In this document: positions 40,401-52,216 of the stretch, one piece after another
Numbering within the stretch: position 1 is the stretch's first letter
How the letters are laid out: the number at the start of each line of letters is the position of its first letter
DNA from: Deltaproteobacteria bacterium
GTDB lineage: Bacteria > Myxococcota_A > UBA796 > UBA2385
Length of the DNA stretch: 64,000 nt
NCBI GenBank assembly: GCA_018401435.1
Contig: JAGYJW010000022.1
Location: forward strand, 40,382 to 104,381
Reading direction: 5' to 3'
The notes under the pieces: model-generated
What the model saw: the letters and a program-made list of their open reading frames with translations, nothing else
Told to the model about the DNA's origin: nothing
Database searches by the model: none
Position numbers and translations under genes: made by a program

Positions 40401-41503
40401 TCTCCCACCCCCGGGCGCAGGCCCTCCGACAGGCCCAGGGCGGGAGGCTCTTCGGGGGCAGGCGCGGCCACCGCCCCCTCATCCGTCGGGGTCGCGTCGC
40501 TGCGATCGGGTTGCAAACGCCGAAGATCAGCAGACAGCCCGTGCAGGTCCACCACGCCCCGCCGTCGGCTGGCGCCATCACCGGCCACCTCGCGCACAAA
40601 GGCCGCCATGCGCGCGGCATCCGCCCGCTCACCCGTCGCAAAGAGGGCGGCCCACAGCTCCTCTTCGGCCTCGTCGGCGCTGGGGTGGCGGTCTTCTGGA
40701 GCCGGCGCGAGCAGCCGCATCAAGGCGGCGGCCAGCCGATCGGGAATCTCGGGGCGCTCGGCGCGGGGATCCGCCACCTGCCCCGCTTGCACCCGCTGCA
40801 GCTTGAGCGCCGGGTCGGACTCCTGGTGCAGGCGGTGGCCCACCAGCAGCTCATAGAGCACGACGCCGGCGCTATAGAGGTCGCTGCGGCGGTCCAGGGG
40901 CTCCCCGCGCGCCTGCTCGGGGGACATATAGGCGTACTTGCCGCCGCCCGGCCGCCCCCGGGGGTCCTCGGGCCCGGCCTCGCCCACCAGCCGGGCGATG
41001 CCAAAGTCAAAGAGCTTGACCTCGCCCTGAAAGCTCACCAGCACGTTGTGGGGGCTGACGTCCCGGTGCACCAGGTTGAGCGGTCGGCCCAGCCCATCGG
41101 TGGCGGCATGGGCGTGCCCCAGGCCCCGCACCAGGCAGGCGCCCAGGTAGATGGCCAGGGCGATGGGCAGGGACCGACCCTCGCGGCGCAAGCTGCGCAT
41201 CAAGCGGGTGAGGTCCACCCCGTCGATATATTCCATGGCGATATAGGGATCGGCGCCCACCCGTCCCAGCTCGTAGATCTGCACGATGTTGGGGTGGGCC
41301 AGGCCGGCCGTGATCTTGGCCTCCTTGACGAACATGGACACGAAGCGGGGGTTTCGGGCCAGGCCCGGCAAGATGCGCTTGATGACCAGGCGCTTCTCGA
41401 AGCCTTCGGCGCCAAAGCTGCGCGCCAGGAAGACCTCGGCCATGCCGCCGGTGGCGAGATGCTCGATCAGCTCGTATTTTCCGAATCGAGCAGGCAGGTC
41501 CAT
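37442..41503 (-). CDS. Ser/Thr kinase - cyclase-like - AAA ATPase - TPR multidomain protein, three frameshifts
   Basis: About 1,354 residues when repaired. Kinase domain 1-290 looks active: LATGGMAEVFLAR, LVIKRIL, HRDVSPHNVL, FDFGIARL. A class III cyclase-like domain (about 365-540) is degenerate: the first metal Asp position reads VAEVVGLTDL and the transition-state Asn is Lys in GDTVKMARRL. An AAA_16-type ATPase follows (PAGCGKTRLVREL, IIVALEDAQHL), then TPRs (GVAINLHNVGDTHLRMGDRA). Missing bases: near 39744-39748, near 39637, and near 38464; adding one at each gives one frame (for example AVIRHQAGAAWAVAGEPQ). Start ATG 41503; a GTG lies six bases earlier. Likely a cytosolic STAND-like signalling regulator. 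Confidence 0.82.
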
Positions 41504-41655
41504 CCACACCCCGGTGCGGGCGGGGGCGACCCGGGCCGTCCCGCCCTCCGCACAACAGTGTAGCCCTCGGCTGGGTCCCTGGCATCCGCCCGACCCCGGC
41601 CCCGCGGGTGCCGGGGCCCTTTCCTTGGCCCCGCCGCCGCGCTAACCAGCGGCCC

Positions 41656-43998
<2,343 letters not shown>

Positions 43999-44004
<6 letters not shown>

Positions 44005-45162
44005 GCTGCCGTCTTCTCGCGGGTCGTCGGGGTTGAGCGCCGCGAAGCGCTCCACCAGCGCCCGGGACTCGGCGTCCAGGGATGCCGGCAGCACCACATA
44101 GGGCTCGACGTAGAGATCGCCGCCATCGGCCGCCTTGCCCCGCAGCCGCAGCCGCGCGCCGGGCCGCATGCAGGGCGGCAGGGTCAGCCGCACCGCGCCT
44201 TGGGGGGTGTCCACCACCACCCGGCCGCCCAGCAGGGCCTCTCCGACGCTCACCGGCAGGCGCAGCAGGTCGGGGCTGTCGTTGCGGGGGGGCGGATCCG
44301 CCGGACCCTCGGTGGCGGGCGACCATGGATCCTCGTCGGCTATGCCCACCAGGCGTACATCACAGACGAGATCGCCGAAAGTGGCATTCGTGCCGGCATC
44401 GCCCATGCGCTCCACCCGCAAGGTGTCGCCGTGGCGGGTGCCCGGCGGCACGCGCAGATCGCAGATCTCGTCGTAACGAAAGACATTCCGGCCATCGTCG
44501 GCCAGGCGCAGCCGGGGGTAGTGCAAGGTCACGACGCCGCCCCGCCGCGCGGTCTCGGCGGGCACATCCACCTGCATCGCGATGTCGCGCCCGGGCTGGG
44601 GGGTCCATCCGCCGTCGCGGCCGGGGCGGTTGGCGCCAAAGCCGAAATCCGACGGGGGCGCGCCGCCCGGAGACACGGGCCCCGAGGACCCGGGGCGCCC
44701 GCCCCCATAGCTGTGGCCCCCGGGGGTCGTGCGCCGCTCGCCGGCCTGCGGACGGGTGCCGCCCCCGGTGAAATCTCCAAAGATGTCTTCGAGATCGAGG
44801 TTGTTCACCGGTGCGCCGCGGCGCCGACCGCCGGTGGCACCCGGAGGGGGCTCGGGGGCGCTGCCCGGCCTCGCCGAAAAACCACTGCCGGACCAGAAAC
44901 CGCCGGGCATTCGTACGCCGTTTCGGCCCTCGGCCCGGGCCTTGCGGCGGGCGTCCCGGCGATCGTAGCGGGCCCGAAGCTCGGGGTCGATCAGCGTCTC
45001 GTAGGCCTCGCGCACCCGCGTAAAACGGGCGGCCGCATTGGGGTCTCCGCCAGCGACATCTGGATGGCACTCCCGCGCCAGGGCGCGAAAGGACCGCTTG
45101 ATGTCTTCTGCGCTGGCCGTGCGGGCCACGCCCAGGGTCGCGTAGGGGTCGTCTGTGCTCAT
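43999..45162 (-). CDS. J-domain protein (DnaJ/CbpA-like, no zinc finger)
   Basis: 387 residues. The J domain (1-70) has YATLGVARTASAEDIKRSFR and the HPD motif in ARECHPDVAGG. A long Gly/Pro/Arg-rich linker (about 80-190) contains NLDLEDIFGDFTGG. Two C-terminal beta domains follow (IAMQVDVPAETARRGGVVTL, VRLTLPPCMRPGARLRLRGK). No CxxCxGxG zinc repeats are present, so it is closer to CbpA or type B DnaJ. It would stimulate DnaK and present clients. It sits between Lon copy 2 and clpX, divergent from clpX. Confidence 0.9.
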
Positions 45163-45369
45163 GCCATGGGTTGGTTCACGGGGCAGCCGATGATACCTCT
45201 ATGGGGCCGGTGCCGGCACCCTCTCCCCATCCCTCATTGGCCCCGCCGCACCCCTCCCGGGTCGGCTAGGGTCGCACCCGCCCCTCGCCCTGTTGCACTC
45301 CGCCGTGGCGGCTCGCCTCAACCCCTGCCCCGAATGGCCGTTGGAGCGGGTCGGGCGCTCTCTCCCGCG

Positions 45370-45397
45370 TTGACGCGCGCGGATTCGCGCCGATACT
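45370..45397 (+). promoter_or_regulatory. Putative sigma-70 promoter of clpX
   Basis: TTGACG (45370-45375), 16-base spacer, GATACT (45392-45397), 43 bases upstream of the clpX ATG. The rest of the 278-base dnaJ-clpX gap shows no other clear feature. Confidence 0.55.
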
Positions 45398-45440
45398 CTG
45401 TTCTTCCGGTCGCCCGCGCCCCCTCCCAGGTCGGTAGCCA

Positions 45441-46715
45441 ATGCCCAAGTACTCGAACCCGTCGGGCCTCGCCTGCTCCTTCTGCCACAAGCCCCAGCGC
45501 GAAGTGGACAAGATCATCGCGGGACCCAACGTCTACATCTGCTCGGAGTGCATCAAGCTCTGCCTGGACATCATCCGGGAGAACTCGCAGCCCAAGCCGA
45601 TCTCCTGGGGCCAGCAGAAGGTGCCCCCCCCTGCGCGCATCAAGGCCTTCCTCGACCAGTACGTGGTGGGGCAAGAGCACGCCAAGCGCAAGATCTCGGT
45701 GGCGGTCTACAACCACTACAAGCGCCTCGAAGCCAACGCCGCCAGCGCCGGCAAGGGCGAGGTGGAGATCCAGAAGTCCAATGTGCTGCTGATCGGCACC
45801 ACGGGCACCGGCAAGACCCTGCTGGCCCAGACGCTGGCCCGCTTTCTGGACGTGCCCTTCGTCATCGCCGACGCCACCACCCTGACCGAGGCCGGCTATG
45901 TCGGCGAAGACGTCGAAAATATCGTCCTGAACCTCTACCAGGCCTCGGGCAACAACCTCGAACGCACGGTCAAGGGCATCGTCTACATCGACGAGATCGA
46001 CAAGCTCGCCAAAAAAAGCTTCACGTCGTCGGTCTCGCGCGACGTCTCGGGCGAGGGCGTTCAGCAGGCCCTGCTCAAGATCATCGAAGGCACCGAGGCC
46101 AACATCCAGGTGCGCGGCAACAAGCGGCTGCCCAACCAGGAGTATCTGCAGGTCGACACCAGCAACATCCTCTTCATCTGCGGCGGCAGCTTCGAGGGCC
46201 TCAAGAAGGTCATCGAGCACCGCCTGGGCCGCAAGACCGTGGGCTTCCTCAACGAGAAGGCCGAAGAAGAGAAGAAGAAGCCCCGGTCCGGCGACGGCAA
46301 GCAGCTGCTGCGCAACGCCGTGCCCGAGGACCTCGAAAAATTCGGCCTCATCCCCGAATTCATCGGCCGCCTGCCGGTCATCGCCGTGATGGACGAGCTG
46401 GACGAAGAAGACCTCGTCCGCATCCTCAAGGAGCCCAAGAACTCGCTGGTGCGGCAGTACCAGAAGCTCTTCAAGTTCGAGAAGGTGGCCCTCAACTTCA
46501 CGGACGAGGCCCTGCGGGCCATCGCGCGCAAGGCCGTCGAACGCAAGACCGGCGCCCGCGGCCTGCGCACCATCCTCGAGACGGTGATGCTCGACGTCAT
46601 GTACGATGTGCCCAGCCAGGAGAATATCCGCGAGGTGCTCATCGACGAGGAGTGCATCACCGCGGGCAAGGCCCCGACCATCGAACCCATCCGCGACTAC
46701 GGGGTCTCGAGCTAA
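45441..46715 (+). CDS. clpX: ClpX ATPase, specificity subunit of ClpXP
   Basis: 424 residues, normal length. The N-terminal C4 zinc-binding domain has Cys12, Cys15, Cys34 and Cys37. The AAA+ module has Walker [13 protein letters not shown] near 119, [12 protein letters not shown], and the pore loop [23 protein letters not shown] corresponds to the ClpP-docking IGF loop (here VGF). It unfolds tagged substrates and feeds them to ClpP. Unusually for the gene, neither clpP nor tig is adjacent; its neighbours are a J protein and yqgE. Confidence 0.98.
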   Translation: MPKYSNPSGLACSFCHKPQREVDKIIAGPNVYICSECIKLCLDIIRENSQPKPISWGQQKVPPPARIKAFLDQYVVGQEHAKRKISVAVYNHYKRLEANAASAGKGEVEIQKSNVLLIGTTGTGKTLLAQTLARFLDVPFVIADATTLTEAGYVGEDVENIVLNLYQASGNNLERTVKGIVYIDEIDKLAKKSFTSSVSRDVSGEGVQQALLKIIEGTEANIQVRGNKRLPNQEYLQVDTSNILFICGGSFEGLKKVIEHRLGRKTVGFLNEKAEEEKKKPRSGDGKQLLRNAVPEDLEKFGLIPEFIGRLPVIAVMDELDEEDLVRILKEPKNSLVRQYQKLFKFEKVALNFTDEALRAIARKAVERKTGARGLRTILETVMLDVMYDVPSQENIREVLIDEECITAGKAPTIEPIRDYGVSS

Positions 46716-46726
46716 AGGGGGGGCCG

Positions 46727-47266
46727 ATGTCGATGCAGCCGGGATTCATCATCGCCTCGCCGCAGATGCGCGACCCGAATTTCGAACATGCGGTCGTGCT
46801 GATCTGTGAGCACAACGACAGCGGGGCCTTTGGGCTGATCATCAACCGCGACGGCCCGGTGAGCATCGGGGCCGTCCTGGAACGCATGGATCTGGGCGAG
46901 CCCCTGGATGGCGACGCCCCGACCTGGTGGGGCGGCCCGGTGGGGCCCGGCACGGGCTTTGTCATCTGGCGGGGCCCCAGCGACGCGGACGAGGGCTGGC
47001 TGATCGGCGATGGCGTCTCCGTCTCGCCTTCGGCCGACCGCCTGCGCCGGCTGGTGCAGGAGAAGGCCGTCTTCCACCTCTGCCTGGGCTACGCCGGCTG
47101 GGGTGCGGGGCAGCTGGACGAGGAGATCGAGACCGGGTCCTGGCTCTACTGCGACATGGACCCCGACGTGCTCTTCGAGGTGCCGCTGGCGGATCGCTAT
47201 GACCGGGCCCTGGCCCTGCTCGGGCTCACCGCCGGCATGGTGCTGATGCGACCCGCCGAGGCCTGA
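46727..47266 (+). CDS. yqgE: YqgE/AlgH family protein (UPF0301)
   Basis: 179 residues. Typical blocks: GFIIASPQMRDPNFEHAVVL, GAFGLIINRDGPVSIGAVL, WWGGPVGPGTGFVIW and CLGYAGWGAGQLDEEIETG. Molecular function unresolved; named for a proposed regulator of alginate genes. Start ATG 46727, 11 bases after the clpX stop, so probably co-transcribed. Confidence 0.93.
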   Translation: MSMQPGFIIASPQMRDPNFEHAVVLICEHNDSGAFGLIINRDGPVSIGAVLERMDLGEPLDGDAPTWWGGPVGPGTGFVIWRGPSDADEGWLIGDGVSVSPSADRLRRLVQEKAVFHLCLGYAGWGAGQLDEEIETGSWLYCDMDPDVLFEVPLADRYDRALALLGLTAGMVLMRPAEA

Positions 47267-47283
47267 GCGCCCCCGGGGGCGCT
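47266..47283 (+). terminator. Putative terminator after yqgE
   Basis: The 18-base palindrome AGCGCCCCCGGGGGCGCT begins at the last base of the stop codon and is followed by the partly T-rich GTCTTGCCCTTG. Its core matches the palindrome at 26996-27009. Confidence 0.45.
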
Positions 47284-47345
47284 GTCTTGCCCTTGAATCG
47301 GTCGAAGCCTGCTCTGGACGCGTCAACCGTGATACCCTGCGGCTG

Positions 47346-48775
47346 ATGCGCACCATCCAGCTCACCCGCACCATCGGCGCTGGCGCCTTTGGCACCGTCT
47401 ACCTCGCAGAGCTCAGCTCTGGGCAGGGCTTTCGGCGACAGGTGGCGGTGAAGGTGATGCAGCAGCACCTGCCGGACAGCGAGATGTTCCTGTCCCGCAT
47501 CCGGGATGAGGCGCGCCTGCTGGGGCTGCTGCAGGACGACTCGATCCTCAAGGTGCTGGACATGGTGCGCCTGGGCGGCCGGGATGCCGTCCTGATGGAA
47601 TTCGTGGAGGGCGCGGACCTGGACTCGCTGGTGACGGGTGGCCACGCGCCGCCGCCGGGTGCTGGCCGAGCTGGGCGCTGCGGTGGCCGGGGCCTTGTCG
47701 CGGGCCCACCAGGCGCGCCACCCCACCACCGGCGAGCACCTCAACGTCATCCACCGTGACGTCAAACCCGCCAACGTGATGGTCACCAGCAGCGGCGGTG
47801 TGAAGCTGCTGGATTTCGGTGTGGCCCGGGCGCGCTTCGATTCGCGGGAGAGCCACACCGGCCAGCTGGTGCTGGGCACCCTGAACTATATGGCCCCCGA
47901 GTATATCGTGACCGGCGAGGTGTCCCCAGCGGCCGACGTCTATGGGCTGGGTCTCAGCCTGTGGCAGGTGGCGGCGGGCGAGGTCTATGGCCAGCCCAAG
48001 GTGCGGCAGGACGCCCCACGAGCGCCGCCTGGACAAGCGCCTGTCCGAGCTGCGGGCCGAGTATGCGCCGCTGCTGCCCGTGCTGCGCCGCATGATGGAC
48101 TGGGATCCGGAGCGGCGGCCCACCGCCCTGGAGGTCGAGAACCGGCTGCAGGATGCCGCAGACGCCATGACGGGCATCAGCTTGCGGGCCTGGGCCCGGC
48201 GCACCACCCCGATGTGCTGGCGGCCCGCGCACCCGCCCCGGACAAGGCCGGCCTGGTGGGCCAGAGCTTCCCGGTCGGACCTGCGGACGCACCGGAAGAT
48301 CCCGTGCCCGTGCGGGACATCGCCCCGATTGAGGATCCCGCCTGGCAGCGGCCAGTCGCAGCGCCGGATTCCACGATTGGCGGCGTACCCAGCCCACTGT
48401 CACCCGCCGCGCCCAGGGTTCCGCCTGCACCGTTGAGAGATCGCTCTTCATCTACTGGTGACGAGTCAAGAGCAACGGGGCAAGATGGACGGGCGGGGGG
48501 GCTTCCGTCCCGTTCGCCGTCGGCTCCGCCGGCTTCGACGCCCCTCCCTGCTCCTTGGGACAGCTCTGCCCGGCGGGAGCTCCCTGGATGCGGCCCCGCC
48601 CACCAGCGTGGTCGCAGACCTCCCCGCCGGTCCTCCCTCCCGACCGCCCCCCCGCCCTGCCCCCACAGCCAGACCTGCCCCCTCGCTCCTCGGGATCGTG
48701 CTCAAGGGCCTCGCCCTGGGCGCCCTCTTCGGAATGCTCCTCGTCTCCGCAATCGCCTGGCTGCTCATCCGCTGA
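47346..48775 (+). CDS. Ser/Thr protein kinase with C-terminal membrane anchor, four frameshifts
   Basis: About 476 residues when repaired. The kinase domain appears active: TIGAGAFGTVYLAE, VAVKVMQQHL, HRDVKPANVM, LLDFGVARA, GTLNYMAPEYI. It ends with the helical VLRRMMDWDPERRPTALEVE. A Pro-rich linker leads to one terminal membrane helix (GLALGALFGMLLVSAIAWLL). Indels: an extra G in 47636-47638, an extra C in 48013-48016, a missing G near 48199, and an extra G near 48575-48577. Correcting them gives one smooth frame (for example LVTVATRRRRVLAELG and RQDAHERRLDKRLSEL). As written only the first 98 residues are correct. Confidence 0.75.
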
Positions 48776-48809
48776 GCCCTCCCCTCCCTCCCTCCCCCGT
48801 GTCCCTCCC

Positions 48810-50195
48810 ATGAGCCGCTTCCGCACCACGGTCAGCCCCCGGGTGGCCGCAACCGCCGTCTTCGGCGTGTCGCTCCTGGTCTTTGGCGCTGCCGCTGCCA
48901 CCTGGCACCCCGCCGTGGCCGATCTGGACCTCGGCCGCACCTTGGAAGACCTCCAACGCGAGGCGGCTCCGGCCCCGGCTGCCGCCGAAGACACCGCCGC
49001 CGCCGACGAGTTCGCCCAGACCGAAGTGGAGGCCGCCCCCGAGGTCCTCGAGCCCGCATGGGTCGATCACGAGGTGGGCCAGGGCGAGACCATCGGCGGG
49101 CTGCTGCCCCGCTACGGCATGCCCCTGCGCGCCGTTCGGGCCGCCGCCCTGCCCTACCACGACATCGCCAAGCTCAAGGCCGGCGAGGTGCTGAGCTTCC
49201 TGGTGGACCCCGCCGATGTCAAGGCCACCGCCTTCAAGATGGCCTTGTCCGCCGACCGCACGCTGATCGTGCAGCGCGAGCAGTCGGCCGGAGAAGGTGT
49301 CGATGGCGCCGCCGTCGAAGAGATCTGGACCGCCCATGTGGACGAGATCATCTACGAGCGCCGCACCGGGGTTCGCGAGTTCGTGGTCGAGAGCACCCTG
49401 TGGGGCGCCGCCGTGACCGCCGGCTTGCGTCCGGCCGACATCGTCGGGCTGGCCGATGTCTACCGCTTCGACCTCGACTTCAACACCGAGGTCCGGGCCG
49501 GCGCCCGCGCCCGCATGGTGGTGGAGGAGCTTTGGCTCAACGGCGAGTTCGTGCGCCTGGGTGCGCCCCTGGCTGCCCGCTTCGAGAATGACGGCAAGGA
49601 GTATGTCGCCATCCGCTACCAGGACGGCGACAAGCCGCCGGCCTACTACGACGCCCTGGGCCGGGCCCGCAAGAAGCCCTTCCTGCGCTCGCCGCTCAAG
49701 TTCAGCCGGGTGACCAGCGGCTTCAATACCAACCGCTACCACCCCGTGCTCAAGCGCCGCCGCCCGCACAATGGCGTGGACTTCGGCGCCCCGACGGGCA
49801 CGCCGGTCTATGCCGTGGGCAATGGCCGGGTGGAGGTCGCGCGGGTGAGCGGCGGGCATGGCCGCTTCGTCAAGCTCGACCATTCGGGCCCCTACGCGTC
49901 CAGCTATAGCCACCTGTCCCGCATCTCGGTGCGCGAAGGTCAGACCGTCAAGCAGGGCCAGATTGTCGGCTATGTCGGCAGCTCCGGCCTCGCGACCGGG
50001 CCGCACCTGCACTACCAGTTCTGGGTTGGGGGCAAATACGTCAACCCCCTCACGGTCAAGCTGCCCAACGACAGCGCCGAAGATGTGCGCGACACCGCCG
50101 CTTTCCAGGCCTGGCGCAAGGAGCTGCTGGCCCAGCTGGACAACGGCAGCGTGTCCGAAGACCTGATGAGCCCGGCGCTGGCCGACGCCAACTGA
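48810..50195 (+). CDS. M23 family metallopeptidase, membrane-anchored
   Basis: 461 residues. One N-terminal membrane helix (AATAVFGVSLLVFGAAAATW) precedes an Ala/Glu-rich stretch and a LysM/OapA-like part (VDHEVGQGETIGGLLPRYGM). The lysostaphin-like zinc domain at the C-terminus has RRPHNGVDFGAPTGTPVYAV (metal His and Asp) and GLATGPHLHYQFWVGG (HxH). Such enzymes cut peptidoglycan cross-links or regulate them. All metal ligands are present, so it should be active, unlike EnvC/NlpD-type degenerate members. No frame damage although the gene before it is heavily damaged. Confidence 0.93.
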   Translation: MSRFRTTVSPRVAATAVFGVSLLVFGAAAATWHPAVADLDLGRTLEDLQREAAPAPAAAEDTAAADEFAQTEVEAAPEVLEPAWVDHEVGQGETIGGLLPRYGMPLRAVRAAALPYHDIAKLKAGEVLSFLVDPADVKATAFKMALSADRTLIVQREQSAGEGVDGAAVEEIWTAHVDEIIYERRTGVREFVVESTLWGAAVTAGLRPADIVGLADVYRFDLDFNTEVRAGARARMVVEELWLNGEFVRLGAPLAARFENDGKEYVAIRYQDGDKPPAYYDALGRARKKPFLRSPLKFSRVTSGFNTNRYHPVLKRRRPHNGVDFGAPTGTPVYAVGNGRVEVARVSGGHGRFVKLDHSGPYASSYSHLSRISVREGQTVKQGQIVGYVGSSGLATGPHLHYQFWVGGKYVNPLTVKLPNDSAEDVRDTAAFQAWRKELLAQLDNGSVSEDLMSPALADAN

Positions 50196-50230
50196 GCGCC
50201 GCCGCCGCCGGGCCGGGCTAGACTGGATTC

Positions 50231-52216
50231 ATGCGGCTGCTGCTCCCCCTCTCTGCCGCCTGGGCCGGCCTCGCCATCGCGGGGCCGGCGCTGGCCGTGG
50301 AGCGCTGGGTGGAGGTGCCCGACGCGGCGACCATGGCCCGGACCCACGCGCTGGGGTTGGGCTTCCTCGAACAGTCCGAGGGGCGCTGGCTGCGCTTCTC
50401 GGCCAGCCCCGAGAGCGCGGCCGCCTTGGCCGCTTCGGGGCTGAACTGGCGGGTGGCCGAGGTCCCACCGCCCTCTGACCTCGACGCGGAATACCACAGC
50501 CCCGACGAGATGGAGGAGGCGCTGCGGGCCCTGGCCGCCGCCCACCCCGACCGCGCCCGCCTGGTCCAGATGGGCGTGTCCGTGGAGGGCCGGCCGCTCC
50601 TGGCCCTGCAGCTGGGCGCCTGGGATGCACCCCAGCTGCAGTGGCGGGTGCTGGGCGCCCACCATGGCGACGAGCGCCCCAGCGGTGAGCTGGCCCTGGC
50701 CCTGGCCCAGACCCTGCTCAGCGCCGATGGCGCCGACCCTGACCGGACGGCCCTGTTGGACCGCGACAGCATCTGGATCTGGCCCCAGGTCAACCCCGAT
50801 GGCATGGCGGCGGGCCGGCGCAACAACAGCCGCGGGGTGGACCTCAACCGCAACTACGACTTTCAGTGGGCCGAGGGCGCGTCGGGGTCGGGGGGCCAGC
50901 CCTTCTCGGAGCCCGAGACCCGGGCCGTGGCCGCCCTGAGCGCTTGGACGGGCTTGGGGGCCGGCCTCAGCCTGCACGCTGGGGCCACCAACCTCGGCTG
51001 GGTCTGGAATTACAGCACCACGGCGCCACCCGATGAGCCCCTGGTGGCCGACATGGCGGCTCGCTTTGCGGAATTGTGCACCCAGAGCGGATTTTGGATC
51101 ACCAACGGTGCCGACTGGTATCGGACCTATGGCGATACCAACGACTGGAGCTATGGGCGCTACGGCACCCTGGACTTCACCCTCGAGCTGTCGGTGGACA
51201 AGTCGCCGCCGGGCACAGAGCTGGACGCCTTGTTGGCGCGCTACCTGCCCGCCAGCCTGGACTTCTTCGCCTGGGGGCCGCGGGTGGCGGGGCAGCTGCT
51301 GGACGCCGACAGCGGCCGACCCATACCCGGCACCGTGATCATCGACGGGGGACAGCCCCTCGTCACGGGGCCCGATGGGCGTTTTGGCCGTCCGGTCGCC
51401 CCCGGGGACAGCGTGAGCTTGACCCTCAGCGCGCCGGGCTACCAGGGCCGCAGCCTGGTGGTGGCCCGCGACGGGGACGCCGGCCCCCTGGCCCTCTCGC
51501 CCTTGAACCTCGCGCCCCTGCGCCCCAGCGCGCCCCTGCTCAGCCAGGGGGGGGAGGGTTGCCTGCTGCTGGAGGGCGCGGCCGCCGACATCCGGCTGGT
51601 GCGGCCGGGCCAGCGCGACCAGCTGCCCCAGCCCGATGGCGACTGCGCCCTGGCGCTGGATCTGACCGCGATGCTGCCGGGGCCCTGGACCCTGGTGGTG
51701 GACGGACAGGTGGGGCCGCGAAGCGTATTTATCGGTGAGATTGACGACCGGGTGCAGATCCTTGACGTGGACCACCAGGGCGACCACCTGTGGCTGGAGG
51801 GCGCGGGCTTTGGCGAGGGCAGCCAGGCCTGGGCCTTCTGGGGGGTGGACCGCAGCCCCGTCGCCCTGACCGTGCTCTCCGAGGACGGGGAGCGAATCGC
51901 GCTGGATGTAGGCGAAATCCCTGATCTCGACGAGCCCGTGGACCTGCTGCTGTGGTCGGCGGGGGCCCAGCTGGCCGTGGTGGACGCCTTCGCCGAGGCG
52001 GCGGTGGACGAGACGCCCCCCGAATATGTGCGGGGCGGAACCGCCGACACCGGCGGGGGTCAAGACCCGGGGGCGCTCGGACCCGTTAGCCCCATCCCGC
52101 CAGCACCGGCGGGTTGCGGCTGCGCTGCCCCCCTGGGCCCCCGCTCCCCCCCCCTCTCCCCTGCCCTGCCCCTGCTCGCCCTGCTTGGGGCGGCCGCCCG
52201 CTGGAGGAAGTCTTGA
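50231..52216 (+). CDS. Secreted M14 zinc carboxypeptidase with MYXO-CTERM tail
   Basis: 661 residues. Signal peptide LLPLSAAWAGLAIAGPALA. Catalytic domain about 90-350: zinc ligands in LGAHHGDERPSGE (HxxE), RNNSRGVDLNRNYDF, the later His in GLSLHAGATN, and the catalytic Glu in FTLELSVDKS. A carboxypeptidase-regulatory-like beta domain follows (VAGQLLDADSGRPIPGTVII), then two more beta regions. The tail reads AGCGCAAPLG, a hydrophobic run, then ARWRKS: the Cys-Gly-Cys, helix, Arg cluster of MYXO-CTERM sorting signals. It is therefore predicted to be cut and lipid- or surface-anchored by a myxosortase. The sorting enzyme is not in the window. Confidence 0.93.
   Translation: MRLLLPLSAAWAGLAIAGPALAVERWVEVPDAATMARTHALGLGFLEQSEGRWLRFSASPESAAALAASGLNWRVAEVPPPSDLDAEYHSPDEMEEALRALAAAHPDRARLVQMGVSVEGRPLLALQLGAWDAPQLQWRVLGAHHGDERPSGELALALAQTLLSADGADPDRTALLDRDSIWIWPQVNPDGMAAGRRNNSRGVDLNRNYDFQWAEGASGSGGQPFSEPETRAVAALSAWTGLGAGLSLHAGATNLGWVWNYSTTAPPDEPLVADMAARFAELCTQSGFWITNGADWYRTYGDTNDWSYGRYGTLDFTLELSVDKSPPGTELDALLARYLPASLDFFAWGPRVAGQLLDADSGRPIPGTVIIDGGQPLVTGPDGRFGRPVAPGDSVSLTLSAPGYQGRSLVVARDGDAGPLALSPLNLAPLRPSAPLLSQGGEGCLLLEGAAADIRLVRPGQRDQLPQPDGDCALALDLTAMLPGPWTLVVDGQVGPRSVFIGEIDDRVQILDVDHQGDHLWLEGAGFGEGSQAWAFWGVDRSPVALTVLSEDGERIALDVGEIPDLDEPVDLLLWSAGAQLAVVDAFAEAAVDETPPEYVRGGTADTGGGQDPGALGPVSPIPPAPAGCGCAAPLGPRSPPLSPALPLLALLGAAARWRKS

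Noticed and set aside
41608..41655. GTG start at 41608 for Lon copy 2
   Set aside because: It adds a Pro/Arg-rich 16-residue extension; the ATG at 41656 gives the normal Lon N-terminus.
45163..45230. Sigma-32 promoter for the J-domain gene
   Set aside because: A CCCCATA element occurs on the minus strand, but no CTTGAA-like -35 sits at the right distance.
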